A stretch of DNA of 64,000 nucleotides. It comes from Quillaja saponaria (taxonomy: Eukaryota > Streptophyta > Magnoliopsida > Fabales > Quillajaceae). Location: positions 1-64,000 of the forward strand of contig CM055611.1 in NCBI GenBank assembly GCA_029379385.1, read 5' to 3'. Both the position numbers and the translations under genes were made by a program. Shown here piece after piece: positions 12,195-23,939 of this stretch (positions within the stretch are counted from its first letter, which is position 1; each line of letters begins with the position of its first letter). The notes under the pieces are model-generated. The model made no database searches, was not told the DNA's origin, and saw only the letters and a program-made list of their open reading frames with translations.

Positions 12195-12710
12195 TGTTGG
12201 GATTTCAGCAGAATAATTTAATTAACTAACAAGCCACAAGAATAAATGTAATAAGCAAGAGAAAATAAAAACACAAAATTTATGTGGAAAACCCTTTAGA
12301 ATTGAGGAAAAAATCACGAGACAAACTCCGACAAATATTCTATTATAGTAATAATAATGATACAAACAAATTCTCTTTAGCTACTACAAGAGGTATTCAA
12401 ATATCATCAAAGTTTATAACCCAGTGTATAGATATTACCCAAAAATAGTGGTTCATAATTATCACTTACACATAACTCGAAATAAGGATTTCCTCACTAA
12501 TTTCACCTATTAGAAAGCTCTTTGCTTGCCTTCTGCAAAAGACATCAACATACTTCCTCTTTTCACTCATACCTTCAGTCCTTTATTTATAAAGCTCCTT
12601 AGTGAAGGTATTTCAAAGAAGAGATCCACATGCTTCCCTATTTTCACGTGATTCCAATAGAATCAAGAAAAACTAAACCGCTTGGCTAAATTTTTCTTTT
12701 AGCCTACCTA
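12195..12710 (-). repeat. 5' LTR of the copia derivative
   Basis: Begins TGTTGGGATTTCAGC on the plus strand next to the primer-binding site and matches 9734-10116 for about 380 bp. The remaining ~130 bp have no partner because the other copy is truncated. The outer end is not exactly defined. Confidence 0.5.
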
Positions 12711-13333
12711 TGCTCCTACAAACCAATTAAAGTTCATCTGTAAGTAGAGTTGGAATTCAAATTGGTTAGTTTTGAATTATGCACTATTCAAATTTGGATT
12801 TGAATTCCTGTACTCGAATTCAATAGTAATTCGAACATTAACTAAAATGATAATATCTAATTATGAATTCAGAAGGATGTTGTAGCCATTAAGGTAAAAA
12901 GACAAAGAGAAAGAAACTCATTACAAAAATGGTTGAAAATGCAAGGAAAATATTCTTATATAAATCAGCAACAAAGGAACCAATCTACCAGAGACCTAAA
13001 ATTGAACTCCAACTTAATCAAGAAATGGTAGGTTTTCAGGAAAAGTAAACAACGCTCCCTCTCCTTGCATATATAGCACCTAAGTACAACAAGTCTTGAT
13101 CCAAAGTCCAAATGCAAATAGGTATCTTAGATGAGATAGAAATTTTACTTTATAACCTCGTGGCCTATTTTTTAGAACAACATCAACTCATTTGATAGAA
13201 GTTTGAATAATAAAGGATTCCATATAACAAGAGAAACATAAAGCAAGTAGGTATGTAATGTGAAATACTATGTGAGGAAAGAAGTGCTGAGGCTGAAGGT
13301 GTTTCCAAATTCAGAAAATGGGTTACCCAAATA
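12711..13333. other. Spacer between retroelements, no gene seen
   Basis: Holds a GAATTC-rich run (about 12748-12840) and otherwise unique-looking AT-rich sequence. No coding signal on either strand. Confidence 0.5.
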
Positions 13334-13571
13334 AGAAACATCAGAGCCTTAAAACTTCAACAACAAAAAATATACAAACACAATAAGAGATATGAAATAC
13401 CCTAGCTCCACACTAGTTCCTACATTTTAGTTCAAATATCATGATGCAAGACTTTTAGTTTAAATCTCACATAAGTGACAACAATAATGAAATGCAACAA
13501 TTGAAAAGGAAGAATAAATTCTTCATTTCAACATCAATCTAACCAAAAAAATTAAATGCAAACAATAATGA
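13334..13571. repeat. Outer direct repeat, left copy
   Basis: Matches 24326-24561 at roughly 90% by eye. It lies 13 bp outside the left LTR of the Tat element, so it is not part of that LTR. Both copies stop at the same point (CAATAATGA), which suggests a real element end. Confidence 0.5.
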
Positions 13572-13584
13572 AATCTCACATCCT

Positions 13585-13914
13585 TGGTTAAAACACAATC
13601 TAACCATATTGACATGGCATCACAATTGTTAACTCTCCAATCGTATTACTTTGTAAAATAGTGAAAAGGGTGACTAGGTGATACTCGAAAGCACTCCGAT
13701 GCTTATGTCAGAATACTGTTAGAGTAATGATAATCTCTAGAGCAAAAAGTGTTTAGTTTAAAAGTTACCTTTTTGAGAACTGTGTAAACATTTATATAGT
13801 TTGCTTCAGCCAATAACTAGGCTCCACGTGGCTTGCTGACTATGTTGACAGCTAGTGAAGATGTGGGGCCACGTATCGTTACATTATTGGATGGTGCCAA
13901 ATATGATATTATCA
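13585..13914 (-). repeat. Tat element 3' LTR
   Basis: Aligns end to end with 23940-24269. The inner edge is next to GTCCCCC (the polypurine tract on the minus strand) at about 13918-13924. Confidence 0.5.
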
Positions 13915-14229
13915 CTAGTCCCCCAAAAAAGCAGTTCAAGGAATGCAAGAATTGGACTGTAGATGACGAGCCAATTTTAAGCTCGAATGGACTTGCACTA
14001 CGTGCTCTAAGAATTTTTCCATAGCCAAAGGCACTTAAAAGTTACTTATTATACTCACATCTTCTCACAAGGTCGGCCTTTTTCATTCTTCCTTTTTGTA
14101 TGTACATCTCTTTACTCCTTCCCATATGTTTATAATCAAATATATTAAAAGTATAGGCATTTAGGAACATCAAAATTTTTCCAAAAAACTATTTCAATCT
14201 TACAGGTGCAACAAGTAAATTTGTTGTGT

Positions 14230-14770
14230 GCACGAACGAGACAAGACTAGTCGTTCTCTTTTGGAAACCTTAAGCTGAGCAGTCCCTTAGCCCCGACAAG
14301 CGGCCTCACGACACCCCAATAAGGACCAATCGGTCAGTCAATGTTGCCTCCAACTTGGCTTTCCCTCTTTCTTCTTGCTTGAAACTCCAACCACTCCAAT
14401 GCCCTACCAGCTATTCCAAGAACCCAAACCCATTCGTAAACAGTATCTTTCCTTAGTGACTGGTCTGCCAACTCTTGGTAGTGACCGATTTATTGCATTG
14501 CTCATTCTTAGTGACTAGTCGGCCACTCTTCCCACTAGCCTAATCGTTGCTTTATATTGTTTATCCCCTTGCTCCTTCTTCCTTACCCCTTCAAATTAGA
14601 AACTCAACCAAAAGCTAAAAAGAAATATCAAGGTAACCAAAACCTCCAAAAATTCAACCGGTCTCCTCCTAAAAGACTAGTCGGTCTCCTTGTCCTTCTT
14701 AGTGTCCATCGGTCGATCATTCACTTCTTTTAACTCTTGGCTCATTCAATTTCCTACCGGCCAATAGTCA
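14230..14770. repeat. Cluster of degenerate TAGTGACTAGTCGGTC-like motifs in the Tat tail
   Basis: Variants such as GACTAGTCGTTC, CAATCGGTCAGTCA, AGTGACCGATT, GTGACTAGTCGGCC, GACTAGTCGGTCTCC, CATCGGTCGATC and CCGGCCAATAGTCAC recur about eight times, in both orientations, between the LTR and the antisense ORF. Confidence 0.5.
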
Positions 14771-14889
14771 CTTCCAAAATAAAGTTTTTTCAACCCCGTC
14801 AAAGTAAAAAACCCATTATGTTTCTCCCTTGGCTGATTGATGTTGTTGACCTGTTTTAATTAGTCAATCGATTATTAATAAGGTAATGA

Positions 14890-16633
14890 GTGATCATAAT
14901 CGTGCAGCCTAAGGGTAATACACAAGGATCCAGTCATCCCAGACATAGGAAAAGTAAAGGCAAGATGACAGGTGTTCACTTAAACTTTTTGCGAGGCAGA
15001 GTGTATAATAATATGACTAGTTTTGAGTCATATGATGAACCTAGTGATAACGAGTTTTCAAGCGGAGATGACCGATATCGACCCAATCAAGAGTTTCATG
15101 AACCTACCCTTCCATCAACTTTGACTCCTTTCAAACCCATACCCATTAGGAATGCACTTCGATTAGGTAAACTTAAGAATATGAAATCAATATTTTTCTT
15201 GGGGGATAGGTTGGAGATAGTTTTAGGTAGCAATCAAGGTTGTCAGCTGTATGAATCCTTGCCCCAGTGTGTGTATATTTACAAGGAACATGTGAAGGTG
15301 GGGCTTCGCTATCCTTTTCACCCTTTCATAGTAGAATTGTGCTACTTCTTAAGAATATGCCCGACTCAGATTGTGCAGAATGGTATGAGGATTTTGCTTG
15401 GATATATCAGTTTGTCACATGTTATAGGGGTACCCACTTTTATTCTTGTATTTCGTAATTATTTGAAATTAAAGGACATGTTAGTGGATGGGTATTCTTC
15501 CAAGGTAGAAAGAAGTTGTTCGATAAAGCCACAGTAAACAAGAAGAAATAGAGGCTGAAGTTTTTTTTTTTTAAGTAATCGCTCCCACAAGATTGAGGTA
15601 TGGGTAAAGGGTCTTCCATTCTGGTTTAATAGACCACCTAACCTGACCCTTGACCAGTTTATGCACTTAGGAAAACTTCAATGTTATCAAGATAATCAAT
15701 CTTCGAAATATTTAAAGGTATTACATTTCATTGACGGTCCTCATCTTGGGGCCGTCGGGCTATCTACCAAATCATGTTATATATTACATTCTTTTATGCA
15801 TTGTTATTGCTATTGGTATATGTATTCTCACCCTTTTTTTTGGATGCAAATATGGATGCTGTGCCACAAAGGGAAGATGCAGAACTATTGGCCGCTAGAA
15901 TGAGAAAGCAAGAGCAAGGGATTGGACTTCTTGGATGGAAGTGCAAGAATCCACCTCTTGATTTTGCTCTCCTCGTTGCTCTCTAAAGTGCCCATTTCCC
16001 AGTTTTCGAGAGATCTCTCCCTAACATGCAGATGGAATTAGCCTTCTTAGGACATCTCTTGGTCAGGATAAGCAAGGAAAGCGCCCTTGAGATCAACTTT
16101 GGACCGAGGAAGATCAAACAGTTCAGCTAAGCGCACATCGTTGATCCCAGTCAAGCCATGGGACATCTTAGGGTGCCTAGAAGTGAGTGTTATGACTGAT
16201 TGGAATTCCATGTCTCCCAAGGATTGGGATCAGATGAACTCTGATGCCCTTGATATTGCCTTCTGAATGGAATAGATTCTATTATCTAGGTACCTAAACT
16301 TACATTTCACTTTTATGAAGGCTTGCATTTTTGTTATGGTCCACCACTTGTATATTTTATGTTGTTTATTTTGATCAGGGTGGTCATTGGCTAGCTAATT
16401 CGTGCATACGGATGCAAGACTCCCTAGCTCAAAGTCAAAAGCTTGTAGATCAACTTATTGAACAGTTGGCCACCTTTCGCCTTGATTCGGGCAAGCAGGT
16501 AAAGCAATTTGAAAGGAGAACTACAGCTGTTGAAGAGAACCTGAAGGCATATAAGAAGAAATTTAAAGCCAAGTTGAAAGATATGGAGATAACTGTTGTG
16601 AAAGATGTTGTCATAGCATACAAGAGGTCTTAG
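14890..16633 (+). pseudogene. Antisense ORF of the Tat element (Transposase_28 / 'putative gypsy type transposon' family), broken
   Basis: The open stretch 14890-15537 has an acidic N-terminal part (SYDEPSDNEFSSGDD). A segment YPFHPFIVELCYFLRICPTQ..NGMRILLGYISL follows, which resembles the PF04195 domain common in plant genomes. Sequence downstream in other frames continues it (VKGLPFWFNRPPNLTLDQF near 15600-15660). A Lys/Glu-rich, probably coiled-coil part lies at 16331-16633 (LVDQLIEQLATF..VKQFERRTTAVEENLKAYKKK). It lies on the strand opposite gag-pol, between integrase and 3' LTR, as in Grande/Retand. The function of such proteins is unknown. Internal stops and frameshifts make this copy a relic. 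The domain assignment comes from memory of the family pattern. Confidence 0.5.
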
Positions 16634-17599
16634 GAATATCGAGGATAATATGATAGACGAGGCCCAAAAGTACTATGAAAGAACAAGTCAAAGCTTCGTA
16701 ACAGATACAAGACTGAGGTACTCGATTGATCATATGAAGTTCATAGGGGAAGATGAGTAATTTGAATGTATTAAATCGGTCGGGCTTTTGCTTTTGTGCT
16801 TTGTATTTGTCAACAAAGTTACGTACTGTGAGACATTTATCTACTTTTTATCATACTGAGCACTTTCCTTGTAGGGCTGTTATCTTATGCACTGCATTTG
16901 TGTGCAATTTCTTTATGACATGATTTGCCACTTCATTGTCACTTTGTGGTTATGTTTGTCAGGGCACTTGGCCCTCTTTTTGTGTTGTTTTGATTATGGG
17001 AATGCCTTTTATCCTGGCATCTAGCTTTGTAGCCCTTGTTTGCCCTTTATCCAAGCGTTGGCTTTTGAGCCTTGTATTGGATGCTTTACCTGGGCGTCGG
17101 CTTTTAGCTTGTGCTACCCCCGAGTGTGACAATAAGCATTATAGCCATGTGTCATCTCCTCGGACTCTCTATAGGTCGGGTGAAAATTGGGTATCATTGG
17201 TGATTTACTATCTGAGAGGCCCTCGTTTGAAAAAATGGGAAGAGCTGAATAACTGCTTATACTTCTCTTTGGGGTCGAGTTATTTTATCCGGACCTTTAT
17301 AGTCACAAAGGAGACATATTGAATACCTTCTTCCTAAGGACTGTCCAGCTGAAAAGTTGTTTATTATTTGGTCTAGCCAGCTTTTGAAGCTTGAGTGGGT
17401 ACCCATCTTCATGACTTTAATATTATAAGCAGTAATTTCTATATAATATGAAGCGAAATATCGTCGTATGGTGCAACCTAACTTTACTTTTATTAGATAA
17501 TGAGAATCATAAAATTGAAATACATGAAATTGAAAAATGCTTAACATAGTCGGCTATACATAATATTTCCTTTAGTGTTAGGCATTCCATGTGTGTTCT

Positions 17600-20053
17600 A
17601 TTGCACGTTGATGTTCGTCTCTTAGTCTGTACATGCCTCATCTAATAGTGAGGGTGATTCGGTAAGGTCCTTCCCAACCTCTCTTAAACTTCCCCTCCGA
17701 ACCATCCATGGCTCCCAATTAATTAAGGCACAAGCACTAGATCGCTTACCTCAAAAGGACGCTCCTTAACTCAAGTATTAAAGTATTGTTTTGTTTTCTA
17801 TCTGTACCTTGCAATCTTGATTCTTGTCTTATCATGTACTTCTTGAATTAGATCAAAGCTTGTTTCACAGATTTTCTTCATTATCCTTCTTATTAGCCAT
17901 ATAATGAAACTGTGAGAGAGAGTGATTAAGCGTAGGCTTAAGAATGAGACTCTAGTTTCTGAGATTTATGCTAAAAAAATCTACAATTGAGGCTATTTTT
18001 TTACTTAGGAGATTAATGGAGAAATATAGAGAAAAGAAAAAGGATCTTCAAATGGTCTTTATTGATTTAGAAAAAGCGTATGATAAAGTGTCAAGACAAG
18101 TCTTGTGGTGAGTACTTGAGAAGAAGAACGTCCCAACTAAATATGTAGAAGTTATTAAAGATATGTATGAGGGAGTAATGACTAGGGTGCCGATCGTAGA
18201 TCATATGACTAGAGAGTTCCCGATCATGATAGGTGTTCACCAAGGTTCATCCTTAAGTCCTTACTTATTTACTTTAATCATGGTGCATGTTGTTTACTGA
18301 TGATATCGTGCTTGGTAGATGAAACTAGGGAAGGTTTAAATTCTAAACTAGAAATGTGGAAGAACGCGTTAGAAACTAAAGGCCTTAGATTGAGTCGGAC
18401 AAAAATTGAATATATGGAGTGCAATTTCAGTGAAACTAGAGGAGGCCCAAATGATATAATTTTAAACAGTCATATAATCCCTACAAAGGATGTGTTTAAG
18501 TATTTAGGGATCATTTATACAAAAAGATGGTGCAATTGAGCATGATGTAAACCATAGGATCAAGGCAGGGTGGGTGAAGTGGTGGAGTGCTTCGAGGAGT
18601 TTTATGTGATCCTAAAATCCTGAATAGATTGAAAGGAAAATTTTATAAATCGGTAGTGAGACCAGCTATGTTGTATGGTACCGAATGTTAGGCAGTTAAG
18701 AAGCAATATTCGCATAAGATGGGAGTAGCTGAAATAAGAATGTTGAGATGGATGACAGGACATACAAGAAAGGATAGAATAAGGAATAAGGAGATTCGTA
18801 AGAAGGTGGAAGTAGCACCTATTGAGGAGAAAATGACGGAGAATCATCTACATAGGTTTGGACACATTCAACGTTGGCCAATAGACGCAGTAGTTAAGCA
18901 AGGTGGCTTAGTTCAGGTGCCAGGTGTTAAACAGGGAAAGGGGAGACCGAAACTTATATGGGGGCAGTCATCGAGAAAGATATGGCTGTGCTCGGGATTA
19001 ATGAAAATGTTGTCTCGGATTGATGCGAATGGAGGAAAATGATTTATATAGTCGACCCTAACTAGTTTAGGATTTTAAGGCTTAGTTGAGTTAAGTTGAG
19101 TTGAGCGAAGGTAGGCCAATCTCAAATGAGATAACCGCCTCACTCCCATAGGCTAAACTAAATGGTGCCTCCTTGGTCGAAGCCTTAGGCGTTGTCCTCA
19201 TTTACCACAATACCTATTGTAACTTCTCTTCCTAGTCCATTTTTTCTTTATCAAGCTTCTTAGTCAATCCTTCAATGATTATTATGTTTGTATTTTTCAG
19301 CCAGTCCATTGCTTTGCAGGTAACCAACAGATGAAAACCTGATATCTATCCCCAGATCCTGACAATAATCTCTTGTAGTCTTACAATCGAATTGCTTCTA
19401 GTAGTCTATTATGAGGATCTTGGGTATGTCAAAACGATATATTATGTTCTTCCATAGGAACTTTTCCACTTCTTTTGAAGTGATAGCGATAGTTGGCTCA
19501 GCTTCAACCCATTTGGTGAAATAATCTACCATTACAAACAGGAACTTCTTCTGTTTCCCATTCCTCCCAACCGGAAAAAGTTCCAAAATATCCAACCCCC
19601 ATTCACAAAAGTCCACAGGCTAAAAATAGTAGATAGTTAAGTGGCTGGTTTTCTTGGTAGCCGAGCAAAAAATAGGCATCTATCACACTTCTTGAGCCAC
19701 TCCTCTGAGTCCTTCAACAGGGTTGGCCAATAATAACCAACCCTTAGTAACTTGTTGGATAAGGCCCAGGCTCCAATGTGTGAACCACATACTCCTAAGT
19801 GCACCTCCTCCAAAGCATATGCCCCTTCAGATGGAGACAAGCATTTGAGGTACGACATAGTAGCTAATCGGCGGTATAACAGTCTATCCAACAATGTGTA
19901 CTTAGCGAAACGTTTTTGTATCATCCTAGCTTCTCCAATATCTTCTGGCAAAACAGCAGTCATTAAAAACTTAATGATAAAGGTCATCCAATCTTCTGGT
20001 CGAGCCTCATTATTCATTAGTTGAAGCTCCTCATACCCTAGACTTTTCAGCAC
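17600..20053 (-). pseudogene. Tat integrase remnant split by an RTE LINE
   Basis: The zinc-binding part is at about 19637-20053 (GVCGSHIGAWALSNKLLRVGYYWPT..KKCDRC). The catalytic core starts at 19398-19616 (WGLDILELFP..VMVDYFTKWVEAEP), with a stop between the two. C-terminal sequence PFSLAYGSEAV..SFEIGLPS reads up to about 19105. It resumes beyond the LINE at about 17780-17875 (DLIQEVHDKTRIKIARYR). The LINE therefore interrupts the integrase C-terminal region. Confidence 0.5.
17885..19104 (+). mobile_element. 5'-truncated RTE-clade LINE fragment
   Basis: Plus-strand translation in shifting frames shows [22 protein letters not shown], then [87 protein letters not shown] and GVAEIRMLRWM.GHTRKDRIR. 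The last part is open at 18719-19042. This is the reverse transcriptase and C-terminal region of plant RTE LINEs. A short segment between FTLIM and CMLFTDD is deleted, and frameshifts and stops abound. The tail ends in GTTGAG-type repeats (19084-19104). It lacks the endonuclease part and is dead. Confidence 0.5.
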
Positions 20054-20059
20054 CCTAGT

Positions 20060-21460
20060 GAAAACTGCAGTTTGTTTCTCTTAATCATCCGTTCTTGCCA
20101 AGCGAGACAAAGCATCTACTTTGAAATTTTATTTTTGAGATATCAATTCCACACTAATCTTGGCAAATTAGTCCCACAAAGTCTTCACATTTTGCCAATA
20201 TCGAGCTATGACTACTTCTTTAACAAAATACTCTCCCTGAATCTGAATTAACCACCAACTATGAGTCACTGTACACTTTGAGTTCCGAAACTCCTATCTT
20301 TCTTGCCAATTTCAGGCCTATAATTTAAACTTCACTACTTTGTTGTGTTATTAGAGACTGAAAAATCTAGCTTCAATGCATAATGTAGAGCTACGCCCTC
20401 AGAACTCTACCTCCCACTATACTAACCTTCTTGAAGTGTTGGGTTGGTGTAACACTTTTCTTAACAGTTGAGTAGTCCGAATCTCAATAGTGTATACCTG
20501 GAAGTATGGCCGTAATCTTCATATGGAAACTAGTACAGAGAATGCCATTTTTCAATATGTGGGTATCTGATCTGAGGTCTATATAAGATACAGCTGACAT
20601 AGTAGACTGGCTACTACACCCCCTGAACTTCCCTTACCAACACTAAACTCACTGCCACTTTCGAGATGCCCAGATACAATATCAACACTTTTACCCCAAA
20701 TTAGTCTTCCCAAAATGGGAACCCTAGAAAGATAAATGTTTAATTCTGGGAAAGATTTCTCATATTCACCCCTCCATTCAAAAGACTTTTTTAGTGTGCC
20801 AAAGAAAGGAAAGCTTTGATCGGCCAATCTAGACATAAATTGGGACAAGGCAGTAATTCGACTAACCAACCACTGGACATCTTTCATAACCTTAGGATTT
20901 TTTTACATCAATGATCGCTTGAATATTTTCTAGGTTGGCCTCTATACCCTGTTGGTGATGACATACCCCAAAAATTTTCTGAATAGAATCTCAAATGTAC
21001 ACTTCGTAGAGTTCAAATTCATATTATGCTTGTTTAAAACTTTAAATGCTTCCTCAAGATATGTCACATGATTATCCATGGTTGTACTTATCACTAACAT
21101 ATTATCTACATACACCTCCATGTTCTTCCTAACTTGATCTTTGAAAATTTTGTTCACCAGCAGTTGGTAGGTTGTCCCCGCATTTTTTAGATCGAATGGC
21201 ATAACCTTGTAACAATATAGCTCTCTTTCCATTATGAAAAACATCTTATCTTGATTTTCCTTTGCCATTTGTATTTGGTTATAGCTCGAGTAAGCATCCA
21301 TGAAGCTTAATAACTCATTCCCTAAAGAGCTATCTCCTAGTCGATCGATCCTTAGGAGTGAGAAACTATCTTTTGGGCAAGCTTTGTTTAGATCCGTGAA
21401 GTCAACACACATCATCCACTTCCTATTCTACTTCTTTACCATGACGACATTGGCTAACCA
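20060..21460 (-). pseudogene. Tat reverse transcriptase / RNase H remnant
   Basis: An open stretch at 20942-21415 carries CVDFTDLNKACPKDSF, SFMDAYSSYNQI, FFIMERELYCYKVMPFDLKNAG and VYVDNMLVIS. This is RT with the catalytic YVDD changed to YVDN. The segment 20579-20887 (KDVQWLVSRITALSQFMSRLAD..PFFGTLKKSFEW) is the RT-RNase H connection. NFKVDALSRLA near 20110 ends the RNase H. Stops break the frame between these pieces. Confidence 0.5.
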
Positions 21461-21976
21461 GTCTAGATAGTGAACCTCCCTAATAAATCTAACACTAAGC
21501 AATTTGTCCACCTCATTATCAATAGCTTGTTGTCTATTAGGTGCGAAGTTTCATTTCTTCTACTTTACTGGTTTCATAATTCGATCAACGTTCAAATGGT
21601 AGCATATTACCTCTGGGTTAATGCCAGGCATATCCTCTGTCTTTCATGCGAATGTTGAACGGTTGGCCTTAAAAAACATAACCAATTTTTTCCTGATCTG
21701 GGAGTCAATTTTTATCCCCACCAATACAACCTTAGACAGGTCATCTTCAAACAACTAAACTGGAATAGACTTTATTAATATCCTTCCTTTCCTCTTGCCT
21801 CGTGGGTATCATTCTCGGTTAAGGATCTCTTGGATCATTCGTAGAAAGGACCTCTGTATGTTTAGGTCGCATGCATGACATATAGCATTGTCATGCTGTC
21901 TTTTGGCTTCCCCTTATTATTCTTACCCCCTTGGAGATAAAAACTTCATATACATGTGCCATGTTGACGAAATGGC

Positions 21977-22444
21977 TTAAGCCTCACTTAAGAATGGTCT
22001 ACCCAACATTATGTTGCATGCCGAGTTCAAACTAACCACGCAAAAATTCATAGTCACAATCTTTTTCTTATCTCTGTCTTCCATTATCACTGGTAGTTCT
22101 ATTATTCCTTCTACCAAGACTGGCTCCCCATTGAAACCCACTAAGGTTACCTCTGATGGTTTCAGCATGTCCTTAGATATCCCCATCTGCTAAAAATATT
22201 TGAAATATATCACATCTGTTAAACTCCCATTATCAATCAATATCGTTCTCACATTGAACCACCTTATGTTTGCAAAAATGACCAAGGCGTCCATATAAGG
22301 GGTTTCCACCAGGATCAAATCATCAATAGTGAATATTATACTTTCGTCCACACTAGTATACCTACTGCACTTCCTAACCTTAGTTATCAATTGGGTGCTT
22401 AGCATACTGCTTTCTTGCTCTGGCGAATATTTCCCCCCTGTCAA
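21977..22444 (-). pseudogene. Tat aspartic protease remnant
   Basis: 22190-22444 holds MDALVIFANI..VRTILIDNGSLTDVIYF, with the active-site motif as IDNGS. The open stretch 21977-22186 continues with PSEVTLVGFNGEP..VVSLNSACNIMLGRPFL, the flap and C-terminal part. A stop near 22187-22190 separates the two. Confidence 0.5.
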
Positions 22445-22449
22445 ACCAC

Positions 22450-23880
22450 CTGTTATGGTGTAAATGGTGCCAACGATAGGGTCCAGTTTGTCCTGCCCAG
22501 TCTCGCAATCATCCCTCTATATCTTCTTCCCCTTCATCCACTTCTACATCCTCTGGCCCTATCACTATTTCCTTTCGACTTTTGGGTATGATCCTTGAGA
22601 TAACTCCGTCGTATCAAGATTTCAATCTCTTCCTTCAATGTCCAGCATTCATTTGTAGTATGCCCATTACCCCTATGAAAGCACAGTACTTACTATCATC
22701 TTCCTTAAAAGCCTTCCCCTTGCATGCTAGTGGCCAAGTAACATAATCCTTTCATTAAACGGCCATAAGTACCCCAAATTGGGGGCTTATTTAGAGCCTT
22801 ATAACTATTATACTTGGGTCTTTAAGATGTTTTTGGCCTCTTGTCTGACCTTAGTGGATCACGATGTTTAGAGGTTAGGTGAGTATCAAGGAACTGTCTT
22901 CTCTTGCTCCCATATTGGAACTGAATTGCTAGCGTCTTTTTTGCCTCTTATGCATTGATATACTCCTCCGCCATTCACAATATCTCTTACACCTTAGTAA
23001 AGGTCCTTTTATTGAGCTCGTATCTAAACTGTGAACTTCTCAAACCGACTTCCAAGGTTGTTATCACCACCTAGGAGTTAGCATCCCCTACTTCTAGCAT
23101 GCAAGTATAGAGTTAGCATTTCCTACTTCTAGCATGCTAGTGTTGAACCTAGCCATGAAATCTTTCAATAACTCTCACTCCCCCTACTTAATAGTTAGCA
23201 TGTTCGAAGCATCTTTCTGTTGCTTCTTGTTTGTCATAAAATGTCTTTTAAATAATGATGCTAACTGGTCGAAATTGGAAATCGACAGGATTAGGAGTTG
23301 GACAAACCATCTCTTAGCTGTATCTCTTAAGGTCGAAAAGAACGCTCTACACATCACTTAGTCTGGCATCCTATGAAGATGCATGAGAAATCATCTGGGT
23401 CAGTTAACCTCTTAGAATCTCCTCTGTGAATGGTAAGTCCAAACTAAGGATAATTATATCTCGATCATATTTCTCTAATTCCTCCTGATCGGTCGGTGGA
23501 GATTCATTAAGTGAAACCATAACTGCCTTCACCTTCCTAGCCCTTGAAATTTCTACTTATTCATCTGTTTCTCTAAATAGCTTCCCCCAAGACTAGTTAA
23601 TGTATATGTGAGTGGTTGGTCTTCCTGAGACTTCTTTCCACCCAACGGGGAGATACTGTCTACTATTTCTGATAAGGCGCCACGGCCCCTATCAACCTTT
23701 CAAACTCACTTTATGTGATCTAGGTGTCCGACGCCCTATGGGTTTCCTCTTCTTCCCATCGAGTCGGGGTTACCACTACACCACCCAGTCCTTAAGCGTC
23801 CTAGTATCCCTATCCCCACTATCCAATTCATGTGTCCTATTTTTTGTTTTATCTTGTGCCATATCATTTAGTATATCAGT
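22450..23880 (-). pseudogene. Tat gag remnant
   Basis: Minus-strand translation near 22615-22690 reads FHRGNGHTTNECWTLKEEIE, the single zinc-knuckle region of Tat gag. Further upstream (about 22950-23400) are gag core fragments broken by stops. No intact gag frame exists. Confidence 0.5.
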
Positions 23881-23925
23881 TTAAGGTTCTTCAAATCTTA
23901 AAATTCAAAAAAAATTTGGTTCCCA

Positions 23926-23939
23926 TAGACAGGCGCCAA
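23926..23939 (-). other. Primer-binding site of the Tat element
   Basis: TTGGCGCCTGTCTATGGG on the minus strand starts at the inner edge of the LTR at 23940. TGGCGCC is the primer-binding-site core usual for Tat and Athila elements. Confidence 0.5.

Larger units (their letters stand above)
9734..12710 (-). mobile_element. Ty1/copia deletion derivative (LTR - gag/PR/INT remnant - partial LTR)
   Basis: Direct repeats at 9734-~10116 and 12195-~12710 are the LTRs. A primer-binding-site-like TGGCATCAAGGTT on the minus strand abuts the LTR at 12195, so the element reads right to left. Order on the minus strand is gag zinc knuckle, protease, GAG-pre-integrase, integrase, then a direct jump into LTR sequence near 10116. 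Reverse transcriptase, RNase H and the inner part of the 3' LTR are absent. Every ORF is broken. The outer edge near 12710 is approximate. Confidence 0.5.

Noticed and set aside
16936..17322. 128-codon plus-strand ORF as a membrane protein gene
   Set aside because: It lies in the Tat tail, is Leu/Cys-rich with internal repeats, and resembles no family; probably element non-coding sequence.
18300..19042. A host reverse-transcriptase-like gene
   Set aside because: Frameshifts, stops and an RTE tail show a dead LINE.
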